A stretch of DNA of 64,000 bases from Lachnospiraceae bacterium (GTDB lineage: Bacteria > Bacillota > Clostridia > Lachnospirales > Lachnospiraceae), in NCBI GenBank assembly GCA_024693845.1, contig JAILKJ010000003.1:1-64000 (forward strand). Reading direction: 5' to 3'. Made by a program: the position numbers and the translations under genes. Shown here piece after piece: positions 18,839 through 29,923 of the stretch (positions are counted from its first letter, which is position 1; the number at the start of each line of letters is the position of its first letter). Below the pieces are notes generated by a model. It was not told the DNA's origin. It ran no database searches and saw nothing but the letters and a program-made list of their open reading frames with translations.

Positions 18839-20371
18839 ATGAGACAATTATCCCTTCAGAAGCTTTCCTATACCGTAGCAAACCGTAGAAAGGCCCTGGG
18901 TCTGTCACAGACTGCCCTTTCCGAGAAGTCGGGTATCAACCGTTCGATCCTCTCCAGACTGGAATCCGGAACCTACAGTCCTTCCGTTGACCAGCTCTTG
19001 GTTCTTTCCGAGATTCTGGGCTTTGAGATTTCGGATTTGATCGAGAACGGAAGCGGGGATGAGGCTGATGGAAGGAAAGCAGCTGCTAACAATCCCGACA
19101 AGACGAAGGTCGGAAGAAAGAAGATCGCCGTTGCTGGAACCGGCTATGTTGGCCTATCCCTTGCTGTATTGTTAGCACAGCACAACGATGTGACGGCAGT
19201 GGACATTGTGCAGGAGAAGGTGGACCTTTTAAATGAGCACAAAAGCCCCATACGTGATGAGTATATTGAAAAGTACCTTTCGGAATACCGGGAGAGGGGC
19301 CTTTCTTTAAAGGCAACAACGGACGGCGCAGCAGCCTATTCCAAGGCGGATTTCATCATCGTATCCGCACCCACCAACTACGATCCCAGGAATGATTTTT
19401 TTGACTGCTCGGCAGTGGAAGCCGTTCTTTCTCTGGTTAAGACTTCATGCAAAAATCGTAAGAAAAAACCTACGGTGGTCATCAAATCAACGATTCCCGT
19501 GGGCTACACGGCGCAGGTGCGTCAGAAGTTAGACATGGATAACATTATCTTCAGTCCGGAGTTTCTTCGGGAATCCAGAGCGCTGTATGACAATCTCTAT
19601 CCCAGTCGTATCATTGTGGGCTCGGATGATGCCAATATGCCTGCGGCAAAGGAGTTTGCAGCCCTTTTGGAACAAGGGGCCATCAAAACCGATATACCCA
19701 TACTTTTCATGAATACTACGGAAGCAGAGGCAACGAAGCTCTTCGTGAACACCTATCTGGCCCTTCGCGTCAGCTATTTCAACGAGCTGGATACCTATGC
19801 TGAGGTGAAGAATCTTAAAACGGCGCCCATCATAAAAGGGGTTTGCCTGGATCCCCGGGTGGGGGATTTTTACAACAATCCTTCCTTCGGATATGGCGGC
19901 TACTGTCTGCCGAAGGACACCAAGCAGCTGCTGGCTAACTATCAGGATGTGCCGGAGAATCTCATTGAAGCCATTGTTGAGAGTAACCGCACCAGGAAGG
20001 ATTTCATTGCGGACAGGATCCTGGATATCGCCGGTGCTTACGGTCACAGCGATCCCTATTCCAGCGACAGAGAGATCCTGCAGAAGGATGTAGTGGTGGG
20101 CGTATACCGACTGACGATGAAGTCCAACTCCGACAACTTCCGCCAGTCCTCGATCCAGGGGGTTATGAAGCGTATTAAGGCTAAGGGGGCCAAGGTGGTG
20201 ATCTATGAACCGACCCTGGAGGACGGATCCACTTTCTTCGGATCGTTAGTTGTGAACAACTTAAAGAAGTTCAAGAAAATGTGCGGCTGCATCATCGCCA
20301 ACCGCTATGATCCGATCCTGGATGACGTGGAGGATAAGGTATATACGAGAGATCTGTTCAGAAGGGATTAA
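18839..20371 (+). CDS. XRE-family HTH domain fused to UDP-glucose/nucleotide-sugar dehydrogenase
   Basis: [52 protein letters not shown], then [28 protein letters not shown] and [15 protein letters not shown]. Confidence 0.88.
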   Translation: MRQLSLQKLSYTVANRRKALGLSQTALSEKSGINRSILSRLESGTYSPSVDQLLVLSEILGFEISDLIENGSGDEADGRKAAANNPDKTKVGRKKIAVAGTGYVGLSLAVLLAQHNDVTAVDIVQEKVDLLNEHKSPIRDEYIEKYLSEYRERGLSLKATTDGAAAYSKADFIIVSAPTNYDPRNDFFDCSAVEAVLSLVKTSCKNRKKKPTVVIKSTIPVGYTAQVRQKLDMDNIIFSPEFLRESRALYDNLYPSRIIVGSDDANMPAAKEFAALLEQGAIKTDIPILFMNTTEAEATKLFVNTYLALRVSYFNELDTYAEVKNLKTAPIIKGVCLDPRVGDFYNNPSFGYGGYCLPKDTKQLLANYQDVPENLIEAIVESNRTRKDFIADRILDIAGAYGHSDPYSSDREILQKDVVVGVYRLTMKSNSDNFRQSSIQGVMKRIKAKGAKVVIYEPTLEDGSTFFGSLVVNNLKKFKKMCGCIIANRYDPILDDVEDKVYTRDLFRRD

Positions 20372-20472
20372 AAACTGTTGTAAATTGCCGCGGATATGGT
20401 ATGATTGTGAGAGTGTGAGGCAAGGGAGCTTCCGCGGAAAATTCAAATATGATAGTTCCCAAGGAGGTAAGT

Positions 20473-21678
20473 ATGGCTAAAATTGCAATGACCACCCCGC
20501 TGGTGGAAATGGACGGAGATGAAATGACGAGGATCCTCTGGAAGATGATCAAGGACGAGCTTTTGCTCCCTTACGTTGATCTGAAGACAGAGTATTATGA
20601 TCTTGGCCTGGAGCATAGAAACGAAACCGATGATCAGGTTACCCGTGACAGCGCTGAGGCGACCAAGAAGTACGGCGTGGCTGTTAAGTGTGCGACCATC
20701 ACCCCGAATGCGGCAAGAATGGATGAGTATCATCTCAAAGAGATGTGGAAGAGTCCCAACGGAACCATCCGTTCCATGCTGGACGGAACCGTTTTCCGCG
20801 CACCCATCATTGTTAAGGGCATCGAGCCCTGCGTGCGCAACTGGGAAAAGCCCATTACCCTGGCTCGTCACGCATACGGCGATGTTTACAAAAATGTTGA
20901 GATCGCAGCAAATGGCCCCGGTAAGGCTGAGCTGGTATTTACCGCAGCTGACGGCACCGAAGAGAGAAAAGTGATCCACGAGTTTGACGGCCCCGGTGTG
21001 ATCCAGGGCGTTCATAATACGAAGAAGTCCATCGAGAGCTTCGCAAAGGCTTGCTTTAATTATGCCCTTGATACGAAGCAGGATCTGTGGTTTGCAACCA
21101 AGGATACGATCTCCAAGACTTATGATCATACCTTCAAGGATGTATTCCAGGAGATCTTTGATGCGGATTACAAGGAGAAGTTCGATGCGGCAGGCATTAT
21201 CTACTTCTATACGCTGATCGATGATGCTGTAGCCCGCGTTATGAAGGCAAAGGGCGGCTTTATCTGGGCCTGCAAGAACTATGACGGCGATGTGATGAGT
21301 GATATGGTTTCCTCCGCCTTCGGTTCTCTTGCCATGATGACCAGTGTTCTGGTATCTCCCGCAGGCGTATACGAGTACGAGGCTGCTCACGGAACCGTAC
21401 AGCGTCACTATTATAAGCATCTGGCAGGAGAGGAGACCTCCACCAACTCCGTGGCTACCATTTTTGCATGGACCGGCGCCCTTCGTAAGCGCGGCGAGCT
21501 GGATGGCAACAAGGATCTGATGGCTTTTGCAGACAAGCTTGAGAAGGCTACCATCGATACCATCGAGAGTGGACGCATGACCAAGGACCTTGCGCTGATA
21601 ACTTCCCTGAAGGACGTAACCGTACTCAACAGTGAGAACTTCATCAAGGAGATCCGCAAGACCCTTGAGGCGATGTGA
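20473..21678 (+). CDS. icd: Isocitrate dehydrogenase (NADP type)
   Basis: [25 protein letters not shown]...[22 protein letters not shown] aaggagg. Confidence 0.93.
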   Translation: MAKIAMTTPLVEMDGDEMTRILWKMIKDELLLPYVDLKTEYYDLGLEHRNETDDQVTRDSAEATKKYGVAVKCATITPNAARMDEYHLKEMWKSPNGTIRSMLDGTVFRAPIIVKGIEPCVRNWEKPITLARHAYGDVYKNVEIAANGPGKAELVFTAADGTEERKVIHEFDGPGVIQGVHNTKKSIESFAKACFNYALDTKQDLWFATKDTISKTYDHTFKDVFQEIFDADYKEKFDAAGIIYFYTLIDDAVARVMKAKGGFIWACKNYDGDVMSDMVSSAFGSLAMMTSVLVSPAGVYEYEAAHGTVQRHYYKHLAGEETSTNSVATIFAWTGALRKRGELDGNKDLMAFADKLEKATIDTIESGRMTKDLALITSLKDVTVLNSENFIKEIRKTLEAM

Positions 21679-21715
21679 GGATCCTACCGGATGGTTTATT
21701 AGCTCATAAAGAGAC

Positions 21716-21755
21716 GCCTCCCCTGTTGGCAGACAGGAGAGGCATTTTTATTTTC
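21716..21755 (+). terminator. Rho-independent terminator downstream of icd
   Basis: GCCTCCCCTGT...ACAGGAGAGGC followed by ATTTTTATTTT. Confidence 0.75.
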
Positions 21756-21801
21756 GCTTATTACTTCTCTTATCGAGAAAGTTCAGCAACGCTACGAGCA
21801 G

Positions 21802-22902
21802 TCAGGAATACACCTTCATCAGGTTCTCTAGCTTTGAGGACATGTTGCCCATGAGCAGGTCCAGGATGGTAAGTGCGGTCATGCACTCGACTACGACTAC
21901 GGCGCGGGGGACGATGACGGGATCGTGGCGCCCGGTGATGGTCAGCTCTGTAGGTGTGCCGTCCTGAGTGACGGTCTGCTGGGGCTGATAGATGGAAGGG
22001 GTGGGCTTGATGTGAGCCCTTATGATCAGATCGCTTCCGTCTGAGATGCCGGCCAGTGTTCCGCCGCTGTGGTTGGTGATCTTAACGATCTTGCCGTTCT
22101 CATCGGCGCTGAAGCCGTCGTTGTTTTCGCTTCCCTTAAGTTTTGCGGCATTGATGCCATCGCCGATCTCAACGGCTTTAACGGCGCCGATGGACATGAG
22201 GGCAGCTGCAAGGCGGGCATCCAGCTTATCAAAAACAGGATTTCCGATACCGGGCATAAGCCCTTTGGTCACACATTCGATGACGCCGCCGGCGGAATCC
22301 CGTTTCTCAATGCAATCAGCCAGATAAGCTTCCGCTAACTGAGAGGATACGCGATCCGGCATGGCAGTAGGCGTCTCAAGGATGGCCTGCCTGTCAAAGC
22401 GGGCAGGATCGATGGAAACTGAGCCGATGCTTTTGGTATAGGCAAAGATCTCAATGCCCAGCTCTCTAAGGATCTTGGCGGCAACTGCGCCTGCAGCCAC
22501 GCGTCCTGCAGTCTCGCGGCCGGAAGAACGTCCGCCTCCGCGATAATCCCTGAAGCCGTATTTTTCATCATAGGTATAATCCCCGTGTCCCGGACGATAG
22601 CAGCTTGCAATCTGGGAATAATCCGATGAGCGCTGGGAGGTGTTGCGGATCAGAAGGGCAATGGGAGTGCCGGTGGTCTTACCTTCGAACACGCCAGAGA
22701 GGATCTCCACCTCATCAGCCTCCTTGCGCTGGGTCGTGATGGCGCTCTGACCCGGCTTGCGTCTGTCCAGGTACTTCTGTATATCCGATTCACTGAGCGA
22801 AAGCCCTGCGGGACAGCCGTCGATCACGGCGCCAAGGCCGGGTCCGTGGGATTCTCCGAAGGTCTGTACTCTGAAGTTATTGCCGAAACTTGATCCGTTC
22901 AT
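21802..22902 (-). CDS. aroC: Chorismate synthase
   Basis: SSFGNNFRVQTFGESHGPGLGAVIDGCPAG...; start chosen at MNGSS with upstream SD. Confidence 0.95.
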   Translation of the reverse strand: MNGSSFGNNFRVQTFGESHGPGLGAVIDGCPAGLSLSESDIQKYLDRRKPGQSAITTQRKEADEVEILSGVFEGKTTGTPIALLIRNTSQRSSDYSQIASCYRPGHGDYTYDEKYGFRDYRGGGRSSGRETAGRVAAGAVAAKILRELGIEIFAYTKSIGSVSIDPARFDRQAILETPTAMPDRVSSQLAEAYLADCIEKRDSAGGVIECVTKGLMPGIGNPVFDKLDARLAAALMSIGAVKAVEIGDGINAAKLKGSENNDGFSADENGKIVKITNHSGGTLAGISDGSDLIIRAHIKPTPSIYQPQQTVTQDGTPTELTITGRHDPVIVPRAVVVVECMTALTILDLLMGNMSSKLENLMKVYS

Positions 22903-23040
22903 TTTTCTTTCCCCTGTAAGATGTAGATTGACGATGTTTGTCTTGATTTCGTCTCGATTAGAATACCACAGATAGGCGATTTCGTACAAGGGCGACATTT
23001 TTATTGTATCCTGCATGGATTGTGGTATATACTGTATCTC

Positions 23041-24000
23041 ATGAGTAATATAAAGTATTGGCTGAAAAAAGCAGGGATCGCAGCTCTGCTCATAGTGGTG
23101 ATGCTTTTCTGCAGCAGTATTTTCTACCAGACGGGAAGTGCTGCGGATGAAAGACATATAGCGGAGTTTGAATGGGAAGCCATGTCGGATGACTGGACAT
23201 CGGTTTACTACGAAGGAAGCGATGAGGCGAATGACGTGAATCTAAAAGATAAGGCTGATTCCGGAGAAGCGGCTGATTCGAAGGAAGCTACGGGCGAAGA
23301 GATCGATGCGTCAGAAGTCGGAAAGGGAACCTCCCTTCTCAGCTACTCGAAGATAAGCGCTGAGGAAGAGGAGGATGATCCTCTGGCGGCCTTCTCTTCA
23401 GATGACTGGGAGCTGATCCTGGTGAACAAGCAGCATCCCATTCCGGATGACTACAGCTTTGAGTTGGGAAGTATCCACAACGGACTTCGGGTGGACAAAA
23501 GGATCACGGACAAGCTGGACGCCATGCTGAGTGCGGCGGCGGACGACGGAGTGCCGCTCCTTGTGATCTCGCCCTATCGAAACGGCGACAAGCAGAAGGA
23601 TCTGTTTGATAAGAAGGTGAAACGGGCGCTGAAGAATGAGAAAAGCTACCTGGATGCCTATCGCGAGACGGCGCAGGCGGTGACGATCCCGGGCTCCAGT
23701 GAGCATGAGATCGGTCTTGCGGCGGATCTGACAACGAAGGCGCATATCACCCTGGATGCGGAATATGCCGAGTCGGAGGGCGGAAAGTGGCTTGCCGCTA
23801 ACTGCACCAGATTCGGTTTTATCCTGCGTTATCCTGTGGGAAAAGAGAAGATCACGGGCATTGAGTACGAGCCCTGGCATTTCCGCTACGTAGGCAGGGA
23901 GGCGGCCGAGTATATCACGGAGCATGATCTGTCCTTAGAAGAGTTTGTAAGCCTTTTAAAGGAGCGGGAAAGAGCCATGGAGCAGGAGAAGAGTGAATGA
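23041..24000 (+). CDS. D-alanyl-D-alanine carboxypeptidase, M15/VanY family
   Basis: N-terminal TM; SSEHEIGLAADL and EPWHFRYVG zinc-peptidase motifs. Confidence 0.88.
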   Translation: MSNIKYWLKKAGIAALLIVVMLFCSSIFYQTGSAADERHIAEFEWEAMSDDWTSVYYEGSDEANDVNLKDKADSGEAADSKEATGEEIDASEVGKGTSLLSYSKISAEEEEDDPLAAFSSDDWELILVNKQHPIPDDYSFELGSIHNGLRVDKRITDKLDAMLSAAADDGVPLLVISPYRNGDKQKDLFDKKVKRALKNEKSYLDAYRETAQAVTIPGSSEHEIGLAADLTTKAHITLDAEYAESEGGKWLAANCTRFGFILRYPVGKEKITGIEYEPWHFRYVGREAAEYITEHDLSLEEFVSLLKERERAMEQEKSE

Positions 24001-25130
24001 AATATACATTACTGAAAACGGAAGGAAGAGCCAAAAGAGCTCAGTTTGAAACCTGTCACGGCACGGTACAGACGCCGGTGTTCATGAACGTGGGAACGGT
24101 GGCTGCCATCAAAGGTGCCGTGGGAACGGAGGATCTGGAGTCCATCGGGACGCAGATTCAGCTGTCCAATACCTATCATCTCCACGTAAGGCCAGGAGAT
24201 AAGCTGATCCATGATCTGGGAGGACTCCATAAGTTCATGGTCTGGGACAAGCCGATCCTGACCGATTCCGGTGGATTCCAGGTCTTTTCCCTGGCTACCC
24301 TTCGAAAGATCAAGGAAGAAGGTGTTACCTTCCGCAGTCATATAGACGGACATAAAATCTTCATGGGCCCCGAGGAGAGCATGCAGATCCAGTCGAACCT
24401 GGGATCCACCATCGCCATGGCCTTTGACGAATGTCCCCCGGCTTTGGCGGAAAGAAGCTATGTGCAGCCCTCCGTGGACAGAACCACCAGATGGCTGGAG
24501 CGCTGCAGGACAGAGATGAAGCGGCTGAACAGCCTTCAGGATACAGTTAACCCCGAGCAACTTTTGTTTGGTATCAATCAGGGCGCCGTTTATTCCGATA
24601 TCCGCATCGAGCATGCCAAAACCATCGCCGATATGGACCTTGACGGCTATGCCATCGGGGGTCTTGCCGTGGGAGAGAGCCATGAGCAGATGTATGAGAT
24701 GATCGAGGCAGTCACCGAGTATCTGCCCAAGGACAAGCCTACCTATCTGATGGGAGTGGGAACGCCTGTCAACATCATCGAAGCGGTAGAGCGGGGCGTG
24801 GACTTTTTCGACTGTGTCTATCCTTCCAGAAACGGAAGACACGGACATGTCTACACCCATGACGGGAAGCTGAACCTGTTCAATCAGCAGTATGAGAGGG
24901 ATATGCGGCCCATCGAGGAAGGGTGCGGCTGTCCTGCCTGCAGAAGATACAGCAGAGCTTACATCCGACACCTTCTGAAGGCCAAGGAAATGCTGGGGCT
25001 TCGCCTCTGTGTTCTCCATAACCTGTATTTCTACAATCACCTGATGGAAGAGATCAGGATCTCCCTGGATGAGGAGCGATTTTCCTCCTTCAAAAAAGAG
25101 TTCCTGGAAAGGTATCAGGGGGAAAAATAA
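23997..25130 (+). CDS. tgt: tRNA-guanine transglycosylase
   Basis: DSGGFQVFSL, DCVYPSRNGRHGHVYT, GCGCPACRRYSRAYIRHL. Confidence 0.95.
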   Translation: MKYTLLKTEGRAKRAQFETCHGTVQTPVFMNVGTVAAIKGAVGTEDLESIGTQIQLSNTYHLHVRPGDKLIHDLGGLHKFMVWDKPILTDSGGFQVFSLATLRKIKEEGVTFRSHIDGHKIFMGPEESMQIQSNLGSTIAMAFDECPPALAERSYVQPSVDRTTRWLERCRTEMKRLNSLQDTVNPEQLLFGINQGAVYSDIRIEHAKTIADMDLDGYAIGGLAVGESHEQMYEMIEAVTEYLPKDKPTYLMGVGTPVNIIEAVERGVDFFDCVYPSRNGRHGHVYTHDGKLNLFNQQYERDMRPIEEGCGCPACRRYSRAYIRHLLKAKEMLGLRLCVLHNLYFYNHLMEEIRISLDEERFSSFKKEFLERYQGEK

Positions 25131-25134
25131 GCAG

Positions 25135-25162
25135 TTGCTTAAGGTACGAATTTTTAGTATAA
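25135..25162 (+). promoter_or_regulatory. Promoter of the downstream ncRNA, TTGCTT-N16-TATAAT
   Basis: TTGCTT 25135-25140; TATAAT 25157-25162. Confidence 0.6.
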
Positions 25163-25168
25163 TGAGCT

Positions 25169-25357
25169 TAACCTGAATGAGGGTTTTCTCATTATTTTGA
25201 ACCTACATTTACTTGAAACGGGATTCCTATATTGTCATGCGGATGTCACGCCTTACCTACGGGTCAGAGGACGGCAGAAGCGTGGTTGCGGTTGCCCACC
25301 TGGCTGTGCGCTAGGAGTCAAAGTATGAGAGCCTTGTTCAGGGGTTTCTTATTTTTG
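25169..25357 (+). ncRNA. ssrS: Structured RNA with 6S-like architecture
   Basis: About 190 nt, own promoter; closing stem CCTGAA..AGG..CTCAT (25171-25191) with ATGAG..CCT..TTCAGG (25325-25342), bubble, inner stem GATTCCTA (25222-25229)/TAGGAGTC (25312-25319), U-rich 3' end. Confidence 0.55.
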
Positions 25358-25367
25358 TGAGGATTTC

Positions 25368-26261
25368 ATGTTTGGCAAGTGTTACAGGATCTGGCTGAAT
25401 TTCAGCAAAAAGCTGAGCGATGATCACATCGGTGCGTATGCTTCCAGCACCGCTTTTTTTACATTCCTGTCGCTCATTCCCATGCTGATGGTGCTCCTGG
25501 CACTGCTTCCTTATACGCCGCTGCAGCAGGATGTGCTGCTGGAGGTGGTCTCGGCGGTTTTCCCCGATTACATGTATGATATCATCAACAGCATCATTCA
25601 GGATCTGTATTCGGCTTCCGGCGTAGTGCTTTCCGTTACGCTGGCCTTTACGATCTGGTCTGCGGCCAAGGGCACGCTGTCCCTTCTGCGGGGCCTGAAT
25701 GTGATCTTCGAGGTAGAGGAGCAGAGAAACTACTTCGTTCTGCGTCTGCGTGCCGCGCTCTATACCTTTGCGATGCTGCTGATCATTCTGCTTTTGCTGG
25801 TAGGCGTCGTCTTCACCCACAAGATCAGGGACATGATCCTGGTGACCTTTCCCTCCCTGAGTCCGGTATTCGGATTCCTTGTGTCGGTGCGGGCCTTTTT
25901 TGTGATCGCGGTGCTCAGCGTGCTGTTTACCGCCATCTACACCTATCTGCCCAATGCCAAGAACAAGTTCCACTGGGAGATGCCGGGTGCCATCTTTTCG
26001 GCCTTTGCCTGGTATATCGTCTCCCTGGGCTTTTCGGCTTACGTCAATAACGTCATGGGTAAAAATGCATTCGGAAGCATGACGACGGTGGTCATTGCCA
26101 TGCTGTGGATGTACATCATTTTTTACCTGATCCTGTTCGGGGCGGCCGTAAACTGCTTCCTGCTGGAGACCTTCCGGTATCTAAATTCCAGAAGGATCGA
26201 GCGGAAACGGGAGAGAGCCGAGCAAAGAAGGCTAAACAGAGAGCAAAAGAAAACAATTTGA
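25368..26261 (+). CDS. YihY/BrkB family membrane protein
   Basis: Multi-TM, IGAYASSTAFFTFLSLIPMLMVLLALLP and LLWMYIIFYLILFGAAVN. Confidence 0.88.
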   Translation: MFGKCYRIWLNFSKKLSDDHIGAYASSTAFFTFLSLIPMLMVLLALLPYTPLQQDVLLEVVSAVFPDYMYDIINSIIQDLYSASGVVLSVTLAFTIWSAAKGTLSLLRGLNVIFEVEEQRNYFVLRLRAALYTFAMLLIILLLLVGVVFTHKIRDMILVTFPSLSPVFGFLVSVRAFFVIAVLSVLFTAIYTYLPNAKNKFHWEMPGAIFSAFAWYIVSLGFSAYVNNVMGKNAFGSMTTVVIAMLWMYIIFYLILFGAAVNCFLLETFRYLNSRRIERKRERAEQRRLNREQKKTI

Positions 26262-26328
26262 TCATTCACAAAAGGCCGCAATTGTGTTATGCTAACAGGT
26301 GGCAAATTTTTCAAAAAGGAGACAGAGG

Positions 26329-27348
26329 ATGAAAGAAAAACTGTTGAAAATAAAGGAGGAGGCCCTTGCTCAGATCTCTAAGAGCCAGACCCTTGAGCAG
26401 CTCAATGAAGTCAGAGTCAGCCAGCTGGGTAAAAAGGGCGCTCTCACAGAGATATTGAAAGGGATGAAGGACGTATCCGCCGAGGAACGTCCGAAGATCG
26501 GTCAGCTTGTGAACGAGACCCGCGCCGAGATCGAAGCCGTTCTCGAGGAGGCCCGCAAGAAGATGGAAGCCATCGTGATGGAGGCAAAACTTGCCCAGGA
26601 GACCATCGACGTTACGCTGCCGGCCAAGACCATGAAGGTGGGGCATATGCATCCCAATACCCGTGCTCTGGAAGAGGTAGAGAACATCTTCATCGGTATG
26701 GGCTATGAGGTTGTGGAAGGCCCCGACGTAGAGCGTGATTATTACAATTTCGAAGCACTGAACATTCCTGCGGATCATCCCGCCAAGGATGAGCAGGATA
26801 CCTTCTATATCAGCGGGGACATCCTGCTGCGTACCCAGACCTCATCCACTCAGGTGCATGAGATGGAAAAGGGCAAGCTCCCCATCCGTATGATCGCACC
26901 GGGCCGTGTATTCCGTTCGGATGAAGTGGATGCCACCCATTCCCCTTCCTTCCATCAGATCGAGGGCCTTGTCATCGACAAGAACATTACCTTCGCCGAT
27001 CTGAAGGGAACCCTTTCCGTGTTCGCCAAGGAGCTGTTCGGAGAGGATACCAAAGTGAAGTTCAGACCGCATCACTTCCCCTTTACCGAGCCTTCGGCTG
27101 AGATGGATGTGAGCTGCTTTAAGTGCGGCGGTAAGGGCTGCCGTTTCTGCAAGGGCGAGGGTTGGATCGAGATCCTCGGTTGCGGAATGGTTCATCCCCA
27201 TGTGCTTGAGATGAGCAAGATCGATCCCGAAGAATATGTTGGCTTTGCTTTTGGTGTGGGCCTGGAGCGTATCGCCCTTCTGAAGTACGAGATCGATGAT
27301 ATGCGACTGTTGTATGAGAACGATGTTAGATTTTTGGATCAATTCTAA
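26329..27348 (+). CDS. pheS: Phenylalanyl-tRNA synthetase alpha subunit
   Basis: [38 protein letters not shown]...[14 protein letters not shown] upstream of 26329. Confidence 0.95.
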   Translation: MKEKLLKIKEEALAQISKSQTLEQLNEVRVSQLGKKGALTEILKGMKDVSAEERPKIGQLVNETRAEIEAVLEEARKKMEAIVMEAKLAQETIDVTLPAKTMKVGHMHPNTRALEEVENIFIGMGYEVVEGPDVERDYYNFEALNIPADHPAKDEQDTFYISGDILLRTQTSSTQVHEMEKGKLPIRMIAPGRVFRSDEVDATHSPSFHQIEGLVIDKNITFADLKGTLSVFAKELFGEDTKVKFRPHHFPFTEPSAEMDVSCFKCGGKGCRFCKGEGWIEILGCGMVHPHVLEMSKIDPEEYVGFAFGVGLERIALLKYEIDDMRLLYENDVRFLDQF

Positions 27349-27496
27349 TATTATTTCAACGGTTCAATGAGCAGCAAGCCTAAGCTTCTGATCTCTCTTC
27401 GGACGACATTACGAGCTTTGCGAGTCTGAGGGAGAAGAGAGTCAGAGCGCAGGATTGATGCGGTGTAAATACTAGATAAGAAAGGATAATAGCTCT

Positions 27497-29917
27497 ATGA
27501 ACGCAGCAAAAAGCTGGCTGAAAGCCTATGTACCTGATCTGAACTGCTCTGATCAGGAATTCATGGATAAAATGACCCTCTCCGGTACCAAGTGTGAGGG
27601 ATTCGAGAGAATGGACAAGAACCTCGAGAAGATCGTGGTAGGTCAGATCGAAAAGATCGAAAGACATCCTGATGCGGACAAACTCATCGTATGTCAGGTA
27701 AATGTGGGTACCGAGACGATCCAGATCGTAACCGGTGCTCCCAATGTAAAAGAGGGAGACAAGGTTCCCGTAGTTCTGGATGGCGGTAAGGTTGCAGGTG
27801 GTCACGACGGCTCACCCCTTCCCGAGAACGGCATCGAGATCAAAGCGGGCAAGCTTCGCGGTGTGGATTCCTTCGGTATGATGTGCTCCATCGAGGAGCT
27901 GGGCTCTGATCGGAACATGTATCCCGAAGCGCCTGAAAACGGCATCTACATCTTCTCCGATGATGTGAAGGTGGGTGATGATGCAGTAGAAGTGCTGGGT
28001 CTTCATGATACCCGCTTCGAGTTTGAGGTGACCTCCAACAGAGTGGATTGCTACAGCATCCTGGGTCTTGCCAGAGAGGCGGCGGCCACTTTTGACCTAC
28101 CCTTCAAGGCCCCTGAGGTAAAGGTAAATGAGACATCCGAGAAGGTGGAGGATTATATCAGCGTTGAGGTGAAGGATCCGGATCTTTGCCCCAGATACTG
28201 CGCAAGAGTTGTTAAGAACATCAAGATCGAGCCTTCACCCGAATGGATGCAGAGACGCCTGGCTTCCAGCGGCATCCGTCCCATCAACAACCTGGTGGAT
28301 ATCACCAACTACGTGATGGAAGAGTACGGCCAGCCCATGCATGCCTTCGATCTGGACACCGTAGCCGGCAACAAGATCGTTGTAAAGAGAGGCGTGGACG
28401 GTGAGCAGTTCCAGACTCTGGACGGTCAGATGAGAACTCTGGATCACGATGTACTGATGATCTGTGACGGTGAGAAGGAGATCGGTATCGCCGGTATCAT
28501 GGGCGGTGAGAATTCCAAGATCACTGATGATGTGAAGACGGTCCTGTTTGAGGCGGCTACCTTTAACGGTGCAAATATCCGTAAGTCTGCTAAGCGTGTG
28601 GGTATCCGTTCCGACGCTTCCGGTAAGTTCGAGAAGGGTCTGGATCCCAACAATGCAGAAGCAGCCATCAATCGTGCCTGCCAGCTTATCGACGAGCTGG
28701 GCTGCGGCGAGGTGGTGAGCGGTATCGTGGATGTAAAGGAGCCCATCAAGCCCCTTGTACAGCTTCCCTTCGAGCCTGATTTCTACAACGGCCTTCTGGG
28801 AACCGATATTGACAAAAATGATATGCTTGCGATCTTCAAAAAGTTAGAGATCGCTTATGACGAGAGCACCAACATGCTCACCTGTCCTTCCTTCAGGCAG
28901 GATCTGCTGGGCAAGGTGGATATTGCCGAGGAGGTAGCACGTTTCTTCGGTTATGACAAGATCCCCATGACGCTGCCCAGAGGCGAGGCAACCACCGGTA
29001 AGCTTCCTTTCAAGCTTGTGGTTGAGAAGATCGCTTCCAGAGTTGCCATGTATTGCGGTTTCTCCCAGGGTATGTGTTATTCTTTCGAAAGTCCCAAGGT
29101 ATTTGACAAGCTGAGGATCCCCGAAGGTGATAAGCTTCGTGAGGCGATCAGGATCGCAAACCCGCTGGGCGAGGACTTTTCCATCATGAGGACCACCTCT
29201 CTGAACGGTATCCTTTCCAGTCTGTCCACCAACTTCAACAGACGGAACAAGAACGTCAGATTGTTTGAGATCGCTAACATTTATGTACCCAAGTCGCTGC
29301 CCCTTACCGAGCTTCCCGATGAGAGAAGCCAGTTCACCCTGGGATTTTACGGTGACGGCGATTTCTTCACCATGAAGGGTGTGCTGGAGCAGTTCTTCAG
29401 CGAGCTGGGCATGACGGAGGAGAGAGAGTATGATCCTTCCGTAAAGCGCCCCTATCTGCATCCCGGCAGACAGGCTGATATCGTTTACAAGGGCGTAAAG
29501 GTGGGATACCTGGGTCAGGTACATCCCATGGTAGCCCAGGCTTATGAGATCAAGGGGAATGTATATGTGGCAGTGATCGATCTGCCCGAGATCCTGGATT
29601 TCGTAACCTTTGACAGAAAATATGAAGGTATTGCCAGATTCCCTGCGGTAACAAGAGATCTTTCCCTTGTGGTTCCCAAGAATATCATGGTAGGCCAGAT
29701 CGAGAGCATGATCCGCCAGAGAGGCGGCAAGCTGCTTGAGAATCTTGAGCTGTTCGATGTCTATGAGGGTGATCAGATCAGCGCGGGCTTCAAGTCCGTT
29801 GCTTACTCCCTTTCCTTCAGGGCTAAGGACAGAACCCTTGATGAAAACGATGTTTCCGGTGCCATGAAGAAGATCCTGAATGGTCTCACCTCCATGGGGA
29901 TCGAGCTTAGGGCATAA
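27497..29917 (+). CDS. pheT: Phenylalanyl-tRNA synthetase beta subunit
   Basis: RHPDADKLIVCQVN EMAP domain, NLVDITNYVMEEYGQPMHAFD, C-terminal FDX-ACB. Confidence 0.95.
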   Translation: MNAAKSWLKAYVPDLNCSDQEFMDKMTLSGTKCEGFERMDKNLEKIVVGQIEKIERHPDADKLIVCQVNVGTETIQIVTGAPNVKEGDKVPVVLDGGKVAGGHDGSPLPENGIEIKAGKLRGVDSFGMMCSIEELGSDRNMYPEAPENGIYIFSDDVKVGDDAVEVLGLHDTRFEFEVTSNRVDCYSILGLAREAAATFDLPFKAPEVKVNETSEKVEDYISVEVKDPDLCPRYCARVVKNIKIEPSPEWMQRRLASSGIRPINNLVDITNYVMEEYGQPMHAFDLDTVAGNKIVVKRGVDGEQFQTLDGQMRTLDHDVLMICDGEKEIGIAGIMGGENSKITDDVKTVLFEAATFNGANIRKSAKRVGIRSDASGKFEKGLDPNNAEAAINRACQLIDELGCGEVVSGIVDVKEPIKPLVQLPFEPDFYNGLLGTDIDKNDMLAIFKKLEIAYDESTNMLTCPSFRQDLLGKVDIAEEVARFFGYDKIPMTLPRGEATTGKLPFKLVVEKIASRVAMYCGFSQGMCYSFESPKVFDKLRIPEGDKLREAIRIANPLGEDFSIMRTTSLNGILSSLSTNFNRRNKNVRLFEIANIYVPKSLPLTELPDERSQFTLGFYGDGDFFTMKGVLEQFFSELGMTEEREYDPSVKRPYLHPGRQADIVYKGVKVGYLGQVHPMVAQAYEIKGNVYVAVIDLPEILDFVTFDRKYEGIARFPAVTRDLSLVVPKNIMVGQIESMIRQRGGKLLENLELFDVYEGDQISAGFKSVAYSLSFRAKDRTLDENDVSGAMKKILNGLTSMGIELRA

Positions 29918-29923
29918 GGCAGC

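Noticed and set aside
24009-25040. 343-aa minus-strand ORF opposite tgt
   Set aside because: Shadow ORF of a conserved gene
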